Of a stretch of 64,000 nucleotides of DNA, positions 42,837 through 50,368 are shown in pieces (the first letter of the stretch is position 1; each line of letters starts with the position of its first letter). This DNA comes from Herbaspirillum sp. RTI4 (GTDB lineage Bacteria > Pseudomonadota > Gammaproteobacteria > Burkholderiales > Burkholderiaceae_D). Location of the stretch: NCBI RefSeq assembly GCF_034313965.1, contig NZ_JAVIWQ010000002.1, positions 3,038,001-3,102,000 on the forward strand. Reading direction: 5' to 3'. The position numbers were made by a program, and so were the translations under genes. Under the pieces are notes generated by a model. It was not told the DNA's origin. It ran no database searches and worked only from the letters and a program-made list of their open reading frames with translations.

Positions 42837-43340
42837 ATGTTGAAACTCGTCCCTATCCAGCGCGGTGCGATTGTAGTTTTCGTGGCTAGTACCGCCCCCC
42901 TGTTAATCTTTTCATTATCGGATGGGAGCTTTGCGACGCACGTGGAAGATATCTTGGAACGGGCTTTCTGGGGCGGCAATTCTGCATATAGATACGTCCC
43001 ACCCTTTATCGACGGCTGTTCAAAAGTGGCACTCATATCCTTAACCGTGGCGTTGCTTTACCCAAAGGTTCTCCGCATGACCCGGTGGATATGGGGATGG
43101 ATAATGCGCGGCAGTCTATCGAAAGCGAAAAGGGTGCAAAGCCCTCTTGTACTCGCCTTTGAAAAAGAGATATCTACATGGCCGACGCACCAGGCTAAAT
43201 TGGCGGTGCAGATGATACATGCCACGTTACACGGAACGTTCAAACCGGAGAATTACGAATACAAAGCACTTACCCTTTACCAGTTCAGGACAGTTTTAGA
43301 TTTTATCGATAAAGCCTACGTGCACAAAAGTGCGCAATAA
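42837..43340 (+). CDS. Membrane protein of unknown function in the lysogeny operon
   Basis: A 167-aa protein with two membrane helices (about 9-28 and about 61-80) and a cytoplasmic C-terminal half with basic residues (RGSLSKAKRVQS) and an amphipathic end. No family is recognised. It is 4 bp downstream of the lipoprotein gene and upstream of a terminator, so repressor, lipoprotein and this protein probably form one lysogenic transcript. A receptor-masking or exclusion pair with the lipoprotein is an inference. Confidence 0.6.
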   Translation: MLKLVPIQRGAIVVFVASTAPLLIFSLSDGSFATHVEDILERAFWGGNSAYRYVPPFIDGCSKVALISLTVALLYPKVLRMTRWIWGWIMRGSLSKAKRVQSPLVLAFEKEISTWPTHQAKLAVQMIHATLHGTFKPENYEYKALTLYQFRTVLDFIDKAYVHKSAQ

Positions 43341-43435
43341 TTTCACTACTTACCGCCAAGTGGCCGACGACATCCGCGAATACATCCGCCTAGACAAGCC
43401 GTAACGCCCTCCCCGGCACACTAAACGCAACACCT

Positions 43436-43458
43436 GCCCGCGCGATGCGGGCTTTTTT
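43436..43458 (+). terminator. Intrinsic terminator of the lysogeny operon
   Basis: GCCCGC, loop GCGAT, GCGGGC followed by six T. It ends the plus-strand repressor-lipoprotein-membrane protein unit and insulates the early promoter that follows. Confidence 0.85.
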
Positions 43459-43519
43459 ACGTCCAATAAATAGTCAAAAACTATCAATATTTATTTTCGA
43501 TTAAAAACTATTACACAGA

Positions 43520-43555
43520 TTTGCTCTTGACGCATATCGCATTTGCCTTTAAAGT
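43520..43555 (+). promoter_or_regulatory. Early rightward promoter with repressor operator O3
   Basis: TTGACG (43527-43532), 17-bp spacer, TAAAGT (43550-43555). The -35 box lies within TTTGCTCTTGACGCATA (43520-43536), matching the two operators at the cro/repressor region at 14-15 of 17 positions. The leader to the first early gene is about 45 nt. The preceding 43459-43519 is AT-rich and holds no gene. This should be the repressed early lytic promoter. Confidence 0.8.
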
Positions 43556-43605
43556 CTATTCCATTATGTGAATAACGCAATAAGACCAGAGGACGAGAAC
43601 GCAAA

Positions 43606-43932
43606 ATGGAAGACCATCAAATTACCGCCGCCAGCTATAAGCCATTCCAACTCCAAACGTACAAAGCTGGAATCAAGGACGTCATCTTAGAAGTGCCCCG
43701 CTTCATCAACCCAGGCGAAGACATTAAAAAGGCGATCAAACGCCGGATGAACCTTTGCAAGCCGAAAGCGCTTTCCCGCAAATTCCCAAAGAGCTTTTCA
43801 AGCACCGCCGATTACTTCCGGCAATACAAAGCCATCAACTCCGCCGCATGCCTTGAGTTCACAAACCTGAGCTTCTCTGGCTTTGCCATGAACGAAGGCC
43901 CCGAAGTTGTTTATAGCGAGGTGGACGAATGA
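43606..43932 (+). CDS. Hypothetical early protein (108 aa)
   Basis: The first gene of the rightward early transcript. The protein has a mixed basic middle (KKAIKRRMNLCKPKALSRKFPKSF) and an acidic tail (EGPEVVYSEVDE). No domain is recognised. Phage genes in this place often act on host functions; nothing in the sequence shows which. Its end overlaps the next gene by 4 nt. Confidence 0.65.
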   Translation: MEDHQITAASYKPFQLQTYKAGIKDVILEVPRFINPGEDIKKAIKRRMNLCKPKALSRKFPKSFSSTADYFRQYKAINSAACLEFTNLSFSGFAMNEGPEVVYSEVDE

Positions 43933-44144
43933 GAGACGCCGCAATGACGATCTTAGGCGGCTTGGCCGTCGCGGCCGGGTTCTGTGTAGTCAGCGGGATG
44001 GATTACCAGGATCGCGTCACCGAAGCCGCACACGTCCAAGAGATTTTGCAAGACGCACGACTGACCGCCCAGGAGCGGAAAGCAATCGAACGTAGCTTGA
44101 AATACATGACGAGCTACGACCAAATCACCCCAACGGAGAAATAA
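43929..44144 (+). CDS. Small membrane-anchored early protein (71 aa)
   Basis: An N-terminal hydrophobic helix (MTILGGLAVAAGFCVVSGM, about 6-24) is followed by a charged helical tail (VQEILQDARLTAQERKAIERSLKYM). The ATG overlaps the upstream stop (ATGA) and the stop abuts the next start. Unknown function. Confidence 0.6.
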   Translation: MRDAAMTILGGLAVAAGFCVVSGMDYQDRVTEAAHVQEILQDARLTAQERKAIERSLKYMTSYDQITPTEK

Positions 44145-44549
44145 ATGTCCCTCGAAATCGCTATCCAAGAAAACACACAAGCCCTTCACGCCTTGATCCT
44201 GGCCTGGTCGGCAAAAGCCCACCCTGAAGAAACCGCCGCGCATACCGCAAAGACCGTGACGAAAGCAGAAGCAAAAAAGCCCGCCGCGTCCTTACCGGCA
44301 CCTGCCCAAAGTGCGGAACCGGAAACTGTGGCCACTACTGGTACGACTGAAGGCGTTACCTTCGCCGCTGCCCGGGAACTGGTATTGCAGCTTGCAAAAA
44401 CACACCGCGAAGGCATCAAGACAATTAACGCCGCGCACGGTATTCCAAAGCTGTCCGCACTGCTCACGGATGAAAACGATTTCGAGAGCGTGGCCGACCA
44501 GGCAAAGCTGGAAGCCGTGTACGCCGACCTGCAAGCATTAGGGGCATAG
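44145..44549 (+). CDS. Hypothetical early protein (134 aa)
   Basis: Residues 1-25 are helical. A Lys/Ala/Pro/Glu-rich linker follows (about 30-65), then a compact C-terminal domain (TFAAARELVLQLAKTHREGIKTINAAHGIPKLSALLTD, about 70-130). That C-terminal module recurs in phage and plasmid single-strand-binding and replication neighbourhoods, but I cannot name a family. Confidence 0.6.
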   Translation: MSLEIAIQENTQALHALILAWSAKAHPEETAAHTAKTVTKAEAKKPAASLPAPAQSAEPETVATTGTTEGVTFAAARELVLQLAKTHREGIKTINAAHGIPKLSALLTDENDFESVADQAKLEAVYADLQALGA

Positions 44550-44553
44550 GGAT

Positions 44554-45570
44554 ATGAAAATCACCAAAGAGCTTTTGAAGGAATGGGCTGCTTGCCACAG
44601 CGGGTACCGTTGGTTCATTGAAAAATTTCCTCAAGGTGGTGACGTGCATGAGGTCGGAAAGGCCTTGAGGGCGGACGGGCGTACCGATGATGCCGGTTGG
44701 CTCACTAATTGCGTGTTTGATCACTTTATTAAAGAGCCAACGGCGATTGCAGAGTACGTAGCCGCCGACGTGAAGGGCACGCTTGAGGATACCGCTAATT
44801 CACCTACCTCCGCGTCCGGCAATTCCAGCAAAGCGGCAGCGTCCGGCGATTACAGCAAAGCGGCATCGTCCGGCCATTCCAGCACAGCAGCATCGTCCGG
44901 CGATTCCAGCACAGCGGCATCGTCCGGCGATTCCAGCACAGCGGCATCGTCCGGCTATTCCAGCACAGCGGCGTCGTCCGGCGATTCCAGCACAGCGGCG
45001 TCGTCCGGCTATTCCAGCACAGCGGCATCGTCCGGCGATTCCAGCAAAGCGGCATCGTCCGGCAATTCCAGCAAAGCGGCATCGTCCGGCAATTCCAGCA
45101 AAGCGGCATCGTCCGGCGATTCCAGCACAGCGGCATCGTCCGGCTATTCCAGCACAGCGGCATCGTCCGGCTATTCCAGCACAGCGGCATCGTCCGGCGA
45201 TTCCAGCAAAGCGGCATCGTCCGGCAATTCCAGCAAAGCGGCATCGTCCGGCAATTCCAGCAAAGCGGCATCGTCCGGCGATTCCAGCACAGCGGCATCG
45301 TCCGGCTATTCCAGCGCAGCGGCATCGTCCGGCCATTCCAGCACAGCGGCATCGTCCGGCTATTCCAGCAAGGCAGAAGCGAGTGGAGAGAAAACCATCG
45401 CAATGGTGGCAGGCATAGAAGGCGCGGCGCGCGCCGGTGAAAAAGGGGCTTTCGCATTGGCGTGGCAAGACGACGAACAAATCCGAATCGCGGTTGGCAT
45501 CGTTGGGGAAGATGAAATTAAGGCTGACGTGTGGTACCGCGTCGCGGAAGGGAAACTGGTAGAAGCATGA
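44554..45570 (+). CDS. Repeat protein with 21 SGxSSxAAS units (338 aa)
   Basis: Residues 1-85 are a compact helical domain (LLKEWAACHSGYRWFIEKFP, ADGRTDDAGWLTNCVFDHF). Residues 88-276 are 21 tandem nine-residue units, SG-[N/D/Y/H]-SS-[K/T]-AAS. Residues 277-338 are a conserved ending (TIAMVAGIEGAARAGEKGAFALAW, RIAVGIVGEDEIKADVWYRV). The ends match a known phage family with variable repeat numbers and unknown role. The repeats, one Gly and three Ser per nine residues, suggest a beta-helix or a flexible fibre. There is no signal peptide. It is the first larger gene of the early replication cluster. Confidence 0.75.
   Translation: MKITKELLKEWAACHSGYRWFIEKFPQGGDVHEVGKALRADGRTDDAGWLTNCVFDHFIKEPTAIAEYVAADVKGTLEDTANSPTSASGNSSKAAASGDYSKAASSGHSSTAASSGDSSTAASSGDSSTAASSGYSSTAASSGDSSTAASSGYSSTAASSGDSSKAASSGNSSKAASSGNSSKAASSGDSSTAASSGYSSTAASSGYSSTAASSGDSSKAASSGNSSKAASSGNSSKAASSGDSSTAASSGYSSAAASSGHSSTAASSGYSSKAEASGEKTIAMVAGIEGAARAGEKGAFALAWQDDEQIRIAVGIVGEDEIKADVWYRVAEGKLVEA
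44815..45381 (+). repeat. 27-bp tandem repeats x21 with higher-order blocks
   Basis: Twenty-one in-frame 27-bp units encoding SGxSSxAAS. Units differ mainly in the third residue (D, Y, N, H) and the sixth (K, T). The order DT-YT-(YT)-DK-NK-NK occurs twice (units 7-11 and 12-17), so blocks of five to six units have themselves been duplicated. All other frames stay open across the array, giving shadow ORFs on both strands. Confidence 0.95.
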
Positions 45571-46931
45571 GCGGACACGCTTTCCTTTCCCCAAGCGGCG
45601 CACCCGCCTGGCTTCGTTGCCACGCGAAAGTGTGGCGCGAAAAGGGTTTGCCGGATGATTCCAGCGAGTTCGCTGACGAAGGTATCGCCGCTCACTTCCT
45701 GCGCGACGTGTGCCTGACGGACGGCTTCGACACTAAGCATTTTTTGGGGCGCTGGATCGCCGTCACGCCTATCGGTGGCACCTGGATGACAACTGCGGGG
45801 CACTCAGCCGCACCGAATTTTCAGGCTGACGCCGACATGTGCCGCGAAGTGCAGAAGTCCATCGACGTGATCCGTTCTTTGACCAAAGGTGGACAACTAC
45901 ACCCCGAGCAAAAGTTATCAATCAGTTTCATTACCGGGGAGGAAGATGCAACAGGCACCGCCGACACTGTTATCGAACAGCCGAAGGAACTGATCGTTGA
46001 CGATCTGAAGTACGGCATGGGCGTACCGGTGTACGCCGAGGACAACGAGCAACTGCTGATCTACGGCGCCGCCGCTTTAGAAGAGTTCGACGTGTTGGGT
46101 GAAATCGAAGAACTCACCATGCGGATCAGCCAGCCCCGGATCAACAACGATAGCGAATGGACGTTGCCAGTAGCGGAAGTGCGCCGCCGCATTATCGACA
46201 TCCGCGCCGTCGCTGACAAGATCATGGCCGGGCCTGAGGGACTGGAAGCCACGCCAGGCGAAAAGCAATGCCGCTGGTGCAAGGTAAAAGCAACGTGCGA
46301 AGAAAACCGAAACTTCATTCTCGGTACCGTCGCTGACGACTTCGTGGATCTGAACAAGGGTGAGATGGCAGTCAGCGCGCAGGACGCCGAAAGGATCATC
46401 GCCCAGGCATACGGAGTAAAGCCAGGCGCGGTATCTGTGACGGGTAGCGCGATCGTTTGCAAGCCCTCGATCCTCCCGCAGCTAGAAGCGGCCGAAGAGC
46501 GCATTGTGGCAAGCGACGATCAACACCTGGCGACCTGTATGGATGCCCTGGACATGATCGAAAGCTGGTGCAAGTCGGTACGTGCTGAAACCGAACGCCG
46601 CTTGCTTCTCGGAGAATTTTCCGACGCACGTTACAAGCTGGTGGAAGGCAAACGCGGATCGCGTAGTTGGATCGACGTGGCTGAAGCCGAAGCCGCAATG
46701 AAAGCGATGCGCTTGAAAGTCGATCAGATGTACGACTTGAAAGTAATCAGCCCGACCAGCGCCGAAAAGTTACTGGCGGCAGACAACCCACGCAAGTGGA
46801 AAAAACTGCAAGACCAGATCACACAAACGCAGGGAAAACCCTCGGTAGCGCCGGCCAGCGACAAGCGCCCGGCAATGAACCTGACGATTAAATTCGAAGC
46901 GCTGCCGGAAGAAACGGAGGGCTTGATATGA
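45567..46931 (+). CDS. DUF2800 protein, PD-(D/E)XK nuclease-like
   Basis: A 454-aa protein. It starts with FLSPSGAPAWLRCHAKVWRE and the conserved ADEGIAAHFL of DUF2800. The nuclease core is ATGTADTVIEQPKELIVDDLKYGMG, where Asp...Asp-x-Lys is the expected active-site pattern. Four Cys near 235-262 (CRWCKVKATC) may bind an Fe-S cluster, as in Cas4/AddB-type enzymes. It is paired with the DUF2815 gene, as in many phages. The ATG at 45567 overlaps the repeat gene stop. Confidence 0.88.
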   Translation: MSGHAFLSPSGAPAWLRCHAKVWREKGLPDDSSEFADEGIAAHFLRDVCLTDGFDTKHFLGRWIAVTPIGGTWMTTAGHSAAPNFQADADMCREVQKSIDVIRSLTKGGQLHPEQKLSISFITGEEDATGTADTVIEQPKELIVDDLKYGMGVPVYAEDNEQLLIYGAAALEEFDVLGEIEELTMRISQPRINNDSEWTLPVAEVRRRIIDIRAVADKIMAGPEGLEATPGEKQCRWCKVKATCEENRNFILGTVADDFVDLNKGEMAVSAQDAERIIAQAYGVKPGAVSVTGSAIVCKPSILPQLEAAEERIVASDDQHLATCMDALDMIESWCKSVRAETERRLLLGEFSDARYKLVEGKRGSRSWIDVAEAEAAMKAMRLKVDQMYDLKVISPTSAEKLLAADNPRKWKKLQDQITQTQGKPSVAPASDKRPAMNLTIKFEALPEETEGLI

Positions 46932-47098
46932 CGACAAGCACCGAACGCACTGCGCATGTGCTGCCCCCCGAAGTTATACGGCGACTTTCAGAAGCAGCGA
47001 AGAGTCACCCGAACGACCCGAACCGGCGCAACCAGGCCATCGACGACGCAATACGTTTTGCCCGCAACCACTACCCGAAACTATTTAACAAGGAGTAA
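46928..47098 (+). CDS. Small hypothetical protein between DUF2800 and DUF2815 (56 aa)
   Basis: A 56-aa basic protein (TAHVLPPEVIRRLSEAAKS, NRRNQAIDDAIRFARNHYPKLF) that may be a ribbon-helix-helix-like or helical DNA-binding fold. Its ATG overlaps the upstream stop in the context TTGATATGA, and its last codons contain AAGGAG for the next gene. Confidence 0.6.
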   Translation: MTTSTERTAHVLPPEVIRRLSEAAKSHPNDPNRRNQAIDDAIRFARNHYPKLFNKE

Positions 47099-47104
47099 TA
47101 CCAA

Positions 47105-47656
47105 ATGAAAATCACCATCACCAACGTCCGACTGGCTTTCCCTAATATCTTTGAACCGAAAGTCAACGAACAAGGCAAGGCGCAATTCGGTGCCGCGTTC
47201 ATCTTCGCAGCGGATCACGCGGTCAAAAAGCAACTTGATAAAGCCATCGATGAAGTCGGCCAAGCTAAATGGGGCGCAACGAAGTGGCCGGCGATGAAGA
47301 AGCAAATGATGGCCGGCGATAACCTGCTGATCCACAACGGTGACGCCAAGGCTTCGCTAGATGGTTACGAAGGCAATTTGTATGTCAACGCTTACAACAC
47401 CGTGCGCCCTACCGTCGTTGACCGCGACACTTCGCCCTTGGTAGCAGCCGATGGCAAGCCGTATTCCGGTTGCTACGTGAACGCTGTCCTAGACATATGG
47501 GCGCAAGACAACCAGTACGGCAAGAAAGTCAACGCTCAACTGCAAGGCGTTCAGTTCTCCAAGGACGGTGACGCGTTCGCCGGCGGCGGTAAAGCGGCCG
47601 AAGCCAGTGACTTCGAAGCAATCAGCGAAGGTGCTGACGCGGAGGAGTTGGTGTAA
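47105..47656 (+). CDS. ssDNA-binding protein, DUF2815 family
   Basis: A 183-aa protein with the DUF2815 pattern: NVRLAFPNIFEPK, AQFGAAFIFAADH, LLIHNGDAKASLDGYEGNLYVNAYN, RPTVVDRDTSPLVAADGKPYSGCYVNAVLDIWAQDN. The family is an OB-fold ssDNA-binding protein like T7 gp2.5, with an acidic C-terminal tail, here EAISEGADAEELV. AAGGAG lies 9 nt before the ATG. Confidence 0.88.
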   Translation: MKITITNVRLAFPNIFEPKVNEQGKAQFGAAFIFAADHAVKKQLDKAIDEVGQAKWGATKWPAMKKQMMAGDNLLIHNGDAKASLDGYEGNLYVNAYNTVRPTVVDRDTSPLVAADGKPYSGCYVNAVLDIWAQDNQYGKKVNAQLQGVQFSKDGDAFAGGGKAAEASDFEAISEGADAEELV

Positions 47657-47880
47657 TGGCCCTCATCGTTATCACTATCAAAGACCAGCCGGACGGTAGC
47701 GTTTCCGTTCAGCTGACCGATGAACCGGCATGCACACCGGATCAAAAAGACTTCACGCCAGCGCAACACATCGGCGCGATTGCATTGAACGCCGTGGATA
47801 AAGAAATACGCGAACCGAAGGTATTCGATCCGACCAGTCAAAAGTTGATCGTCGTCGGCGCTGACGGCCAAACCATTTAA
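47656..47880 (+). CDS. Hypothetical early protein (74 aa)
   Basis: Starts at the TAATG overlap with the DUF2815 gene. A short two-part protein: a beta-like start (LIVITIKDQPDGSVSVQL) and a helical middle (FTPAQHIGAIALNAVDKEI). No family recognised. It is followed by the folded non-coding element. Confidence 0.6.
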   Translation: MALIVITIKDQPDGSVSVQLTDEPACTPDQKDFTPAQHIGAIALNAVDKEIREPKVFDPTSQKLIVVGADGQTI

Positions 47881-47903
47881 ATCGATCTTAGTTGATCCCT
47901 AAA

Positions 47904-48008
47904 CCTGCGCCGGGAAAGAGCGCAGGGCCAACACGAAGCCCCACTCGCAACAGCCGAAGCCTATTGAAGAAGTCGGGGGAGTGTAAGCCGAGGCGGGCTT
48001 CGTGTTGG
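47904..48008 (+). ncRNA. Structured intergenic RNA candidate
   Basis: Hairpin 1 is CCTGCGC/GCGCAGG (47904-47910 with 47920-47926). Next, a perfect 14-bp long-range stem joins CCAACACGAAGCCC (47928-47941) to GGGCTTCGTGTTGG (47995-48008). Inside it are CACTC/GAGTG (47942-47946 with 47979-47983) and CCGA/TCGG (47954-47957 with 47973-47976). There is no U-run and no credible ORF with a ribosome-binding site. It lies between the ssDNA-binding gene cluster and the polymerase gene. Confidence 0.6.
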
Positions 48009-48032
48009 ACACAAATTCACCAGACTAAAAAT

Positions 48033-49097
48033 ATGACCATACCCCTATTCCTGGACACCGAAACGTACTGCGAAACGCCAATCACCAACGGCACGCACCG
48101 GTACGCGGAAGACGCTGAAATCATCATGTGGCAATGGGCTATCGACGACGGCGAAGTCATCGTGCGGGATCACGACGAAGACATTACCGATCTGCTGGCG
48201 CTGCTGGACGATCCGCAATACGAGATCGTTTGCCACAACACCGCGTTTGATCGCACCGTCATGCGGCACAACGGTATCGATATTCCTGTACGTCGTTGGT
48301 TCGACACGATGGTTTGTGCGATGGCACATAGCTTGCCCGGAGCATTGGGAACGCTCTGCGAAATTCTCGGGATACCAAGCGACAAGGCGAAGGATAAAGA
48401 AGGTAAGACCTGGATTCAATTGTTTTGCAAACCTCAGCCGAAAGGCAGAAAGGTACACCGTGCAGACAAACACACCCACCCCCTTGAATGGCAGCGGTTT
48501 AGAGAATACGGGAAGCTTGACATCGTGGCCATGCGTGAAATTTACAAGCGACTGCCCCGGTGGAATTACCGTGACGCTGAACGCGCCTTGTGGGAACTTG
48601 ACCAGCGAATTAATGATCGCGGCGTTGCGATGGACACTTCACTTGCACACGCAGCGATCCGCGCCAGCACCCGCGCACAGTCCGAGTACGCCGAGCAAAC
48701 CGTTGAGCGAACTGAGGGTGCCGTAGCGAGTACCAATCAGCGCGACAAGTTGCTGGCACACGTACTGGAAGCCTACGGCGTATCGCTGCCGGATATGACA
48801 ACGGCGACGCTAGAACGCCGTGTTGAGGATCCTGATCTGCCAGTCGCATTGCGTGAACTACTAGCAATCCGGTTGCAAGCCAGCAAGACCAGCGTGTCGA
48901 AGTACAAGCGCGTCATCAACGGCGTGAACACGGACGGCCGACTGCGCGGACTGTTGGCGTTCTGCGGTGCGTTGCGCACAGGGCGATGGGCTGGCCGGTT
49001 ATTGCAGCCGCAAAATTTACCAAGACCATCTTTAAAAAATGAAGCTATTGAGCGCGGTATTGAAGCGCTGAAAGCAGACGCAGAGGATTTGATATGA
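48033..49097 (+). CDS. DNA polymerase I-like, N-terminal half (exonuclease and palm start)
   Basis: A 354-aa protein. The DEDD 3'-5' exonuclease has D8 and E10 (FLDTET), D73 (HNTAFD) and Y159-x3-D163 (YGKLD). The polymerase part starts near 300 and ends shortly after the GALRTGRWAGRLLQPQNLPRP region. The ORF stops at AEDLI, before motif A. The rest continues in the ORF at 49318. In relatives these are one protein of roughly 650-700 aa. I start it at the ATG at 48033; longer in-frame sequence runs through the folded RNA. Confidence 0.85.
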   Translation: MTIPLFLDTETYCETPITNGTHRYAEDAEIIMWQWAIDDGEVIVRDHDEDITDLLALLDDPQYEIVCHNTAFDRTVMRHNGIDIPVRRWFDTMVCAMAHSLPGALGTLCEILGIPSDKAKDKEGKTWIQLFCKPQPKGRKVHRADKHTHPLEWQRFREYGKLDIVAMREIYKRLPRWNYRDAERALWELDQRINDRGVAMDTSLAHAAIRASTRAQSEYAEQTVERTEGAVASTNQRDKLLAHVLEAYGVSLPDMTTATLERRVEDPDLPVALRELLAIRLQASKTSVSKYKRVINGVNTDGRLRGLLAFCGALRTGRWAGRLLQPQNLPRPSLKNEAIERGIEALKADAEDLI

Positions 49098-49321
49098 AAG
49101 CAGAACCCGGTAGCCCCCTAGCAAGAGCGCGTATGTCGGCGCACAACGCCTTTGATCCAAAGTGGCAAAGTCGGCAGATGACGCGCAGCCAAGCATACAA
49201 ATGGTTAGCGCAGCAGCTTGGTGTATCTGAGCGTGAATGCCACATGTTGAAGTTCGATATTCCAATGTGCGAAAGAGTTATTTCGGTCTGCTGCATTGAT
49301 AGTTTCAAGGATTTGATATGA
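49084..49321 (+). repeat. 14-bp direct repeat flanking the polymerase interruption
   Basis: AGGATTTGATATGA occurs at 49084-49097 and 49308-49321, at the end of the first polymerase ORF and at the end of the small ORF between the halves. The period is 224 bp. Each copy contains an ATGA stop-start overlap. Confidence 0.8.
49094..49321 (+). CDS. DUF3268-like fragment between the polymerase halves (75 aa)
   Basis: A 75-aa protein that resembles the C-terminal part of DUF3268 zinc-finger-containing phage proteins (SAHNAFDPKWQSRQMTRSQAYKWLAQQLGVSERECHMLKFDIPMCERVI). The zinc-finger half is absent, so it is probably a fragment. Its last residues, FKDLI, repeat the end of the preceding polymerase ORF (AEDLI) because of the 14-bp duplication. 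Both boundaries are ATGA overlaps. Confidence 0.6.
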   Translation: MKAEPGSPLARARMSAHNAFDPKWQSRQMTRSQAYKWLAQQLGVSERECHMLKFDIPMCERVISVCCIDSFKDLI

Positions 49322-50367
49322 GTACGGTAATGGAATTAACCAGTAGCGCGATCCGTGGCGTCATCGTCGCGCCACCCGGCAAGAAGCTGGTGGTGGCTGA
49401 CTTGTCGAACATCGAAGGCCGCGTACTGGCTTGGCTGGCCGGCGAAGAGTGGAAGCTGCAAGCGTTCCTCGACTTCGACACCTTCAAATTGGACGCTGCC
49501 GGCGAACGTATCCCCTCCGGTAAGAAAAAAGATCCGTGGGAGCGCTGTGGCCACGATCTTTACAACTTGGCCTACGCCAAAGCGTTCGGCGTCAACCCTG
49601 AACTGGTGACGAAGGACGAACGCCAAGTCGGCAAGGTCATGGAGTTGGCGCTGGGCTATCAGGGCGGCGTCGGTGCGTTCCTGACTTTCGCCGCGGCCTA
49701 CGGGATTGACCTGGAAGCAATGGGCGAAGCAGCGATCGCCGGTATCCCGAAAGACATTCTTGCTGAAGCGCAGGACTTCATGCACTGGCAACGTGACCAG
49801 GGCCGCGACCAGTACGGCTTATCAAACACCGCGTTCCTCGTGTGCGAATCGTTCAAACGCTTGTGGCGCGAGGCCCACCCGGCTATTGCAAGCGGGTGGA
49901 AGGAACTCGAAGGGGTTTGTATTGCAGCGGTAGACAACCCTGGCACGACGCTTACCTGCCGGCGCCACAAGATTCGAAGAGATGGCGCTTGGCTTCGCGT
50001 TCGGTTGCCAAGCGGTCGGTATCTCTGCTACCCCTCGCCGCAAGTCAACGATGGAAAGCTGACCTACATGGGGATCGATCAGTACACGCGGAAATGGCAA
50101 CGGTTGAAAACCTACGGCGGAAAGATTGCGGAAAATATTACCCAAGCTGCCGCGCGTGACGTGTTGGCGTCAAGCATGCAACCGATTGAGGACGCCGGTT
50201 ACGAGATTGTCCTGACCGTTCACGATGAAATTATTGCGGAAGCCCCGGACGACGAGCGTTACAACTGCGAACACCTGGCAGCGTTGATGTCCGAAGTACC
50301 CGAATGGGCCACTGGCTTACCACTGGCCGCCGCGGGATTTGAATCTTACCGCTACAAGAAAGAATGA
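49318..50367 (+). CDS. DNA polymerase I-like, C-terminal half (palm and fingers)
   Basis: A 349-aa protein carrying the catalytic polymerase motifs: motif A VVADLSNIEGR (D28), motif B RQVGKVMELALGYQGG (R102, K106, Y114) and motif C VHDE (H302, D303). All key residues are present. Its N-terminus, MSTVMELTSSAIRG, joins where continuous homologues have a linker before motif A. Together with 48033-49097 it makes a full set of exonuclease and polymerase motifs, so activity may be restored by association of two chains. Confidence 0.9.
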   Translation: MSTVMELTSSAIRGVIVAPPGKKLVVADLSNIEGRVLAWLAGEEWKLQAFLDFDTFKLDAAGERIPSGKKKDPWERCGHDLYNLAYAKAFGVNPELVTKDERQVGKVMELALGYQGGVGAFLTFAAAYGIDLEAMGEAAIAGIPKDILAEAQDFMHWQRDQGRDQYGLSNTAFLVCESFKRLWREAHPAIASGWKELEGVCIAAVDNPGTTLTCRRHKIRRDGAWLRVRLPSGRYLCYPSPQVNDGKLTYMGIDQYTRKWQRLKTYGGKIAENITQAAARDVLASSMQPIEDAGYEIVLTVHDEIIAEAPDDERYNCEHLAALMSEVPEWATGLPLAAAGFESYRYKKE

Positions 50368-50368
50368 C

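Noticed and set aside
43341..43402. A 24-codon GTG-started ORF after the membrane protein gene
   Set aside because: There is no ribosome-binding site and no conservation clue; it may be a remnant of a longer gene.
44815..45381. Repeat array considered as a CRISPR
   Set aside because: The units are contiguous 27-bp coding repeats with no unique spacers and no cas genes nearby.
44783..45603. Long ORFs in other frames across the 27-bp repeat array
   Set aside because: The array is free of stops in several frames on both strands; only the 44554-45570 frame has conserved ends and neighbours.
47892..48032. N-terminal extension of the first polymerase ORF
   Set aside because: It would run through the folded RNA element and is not polymerase-like; MTIPLFLDTET is the natural start.
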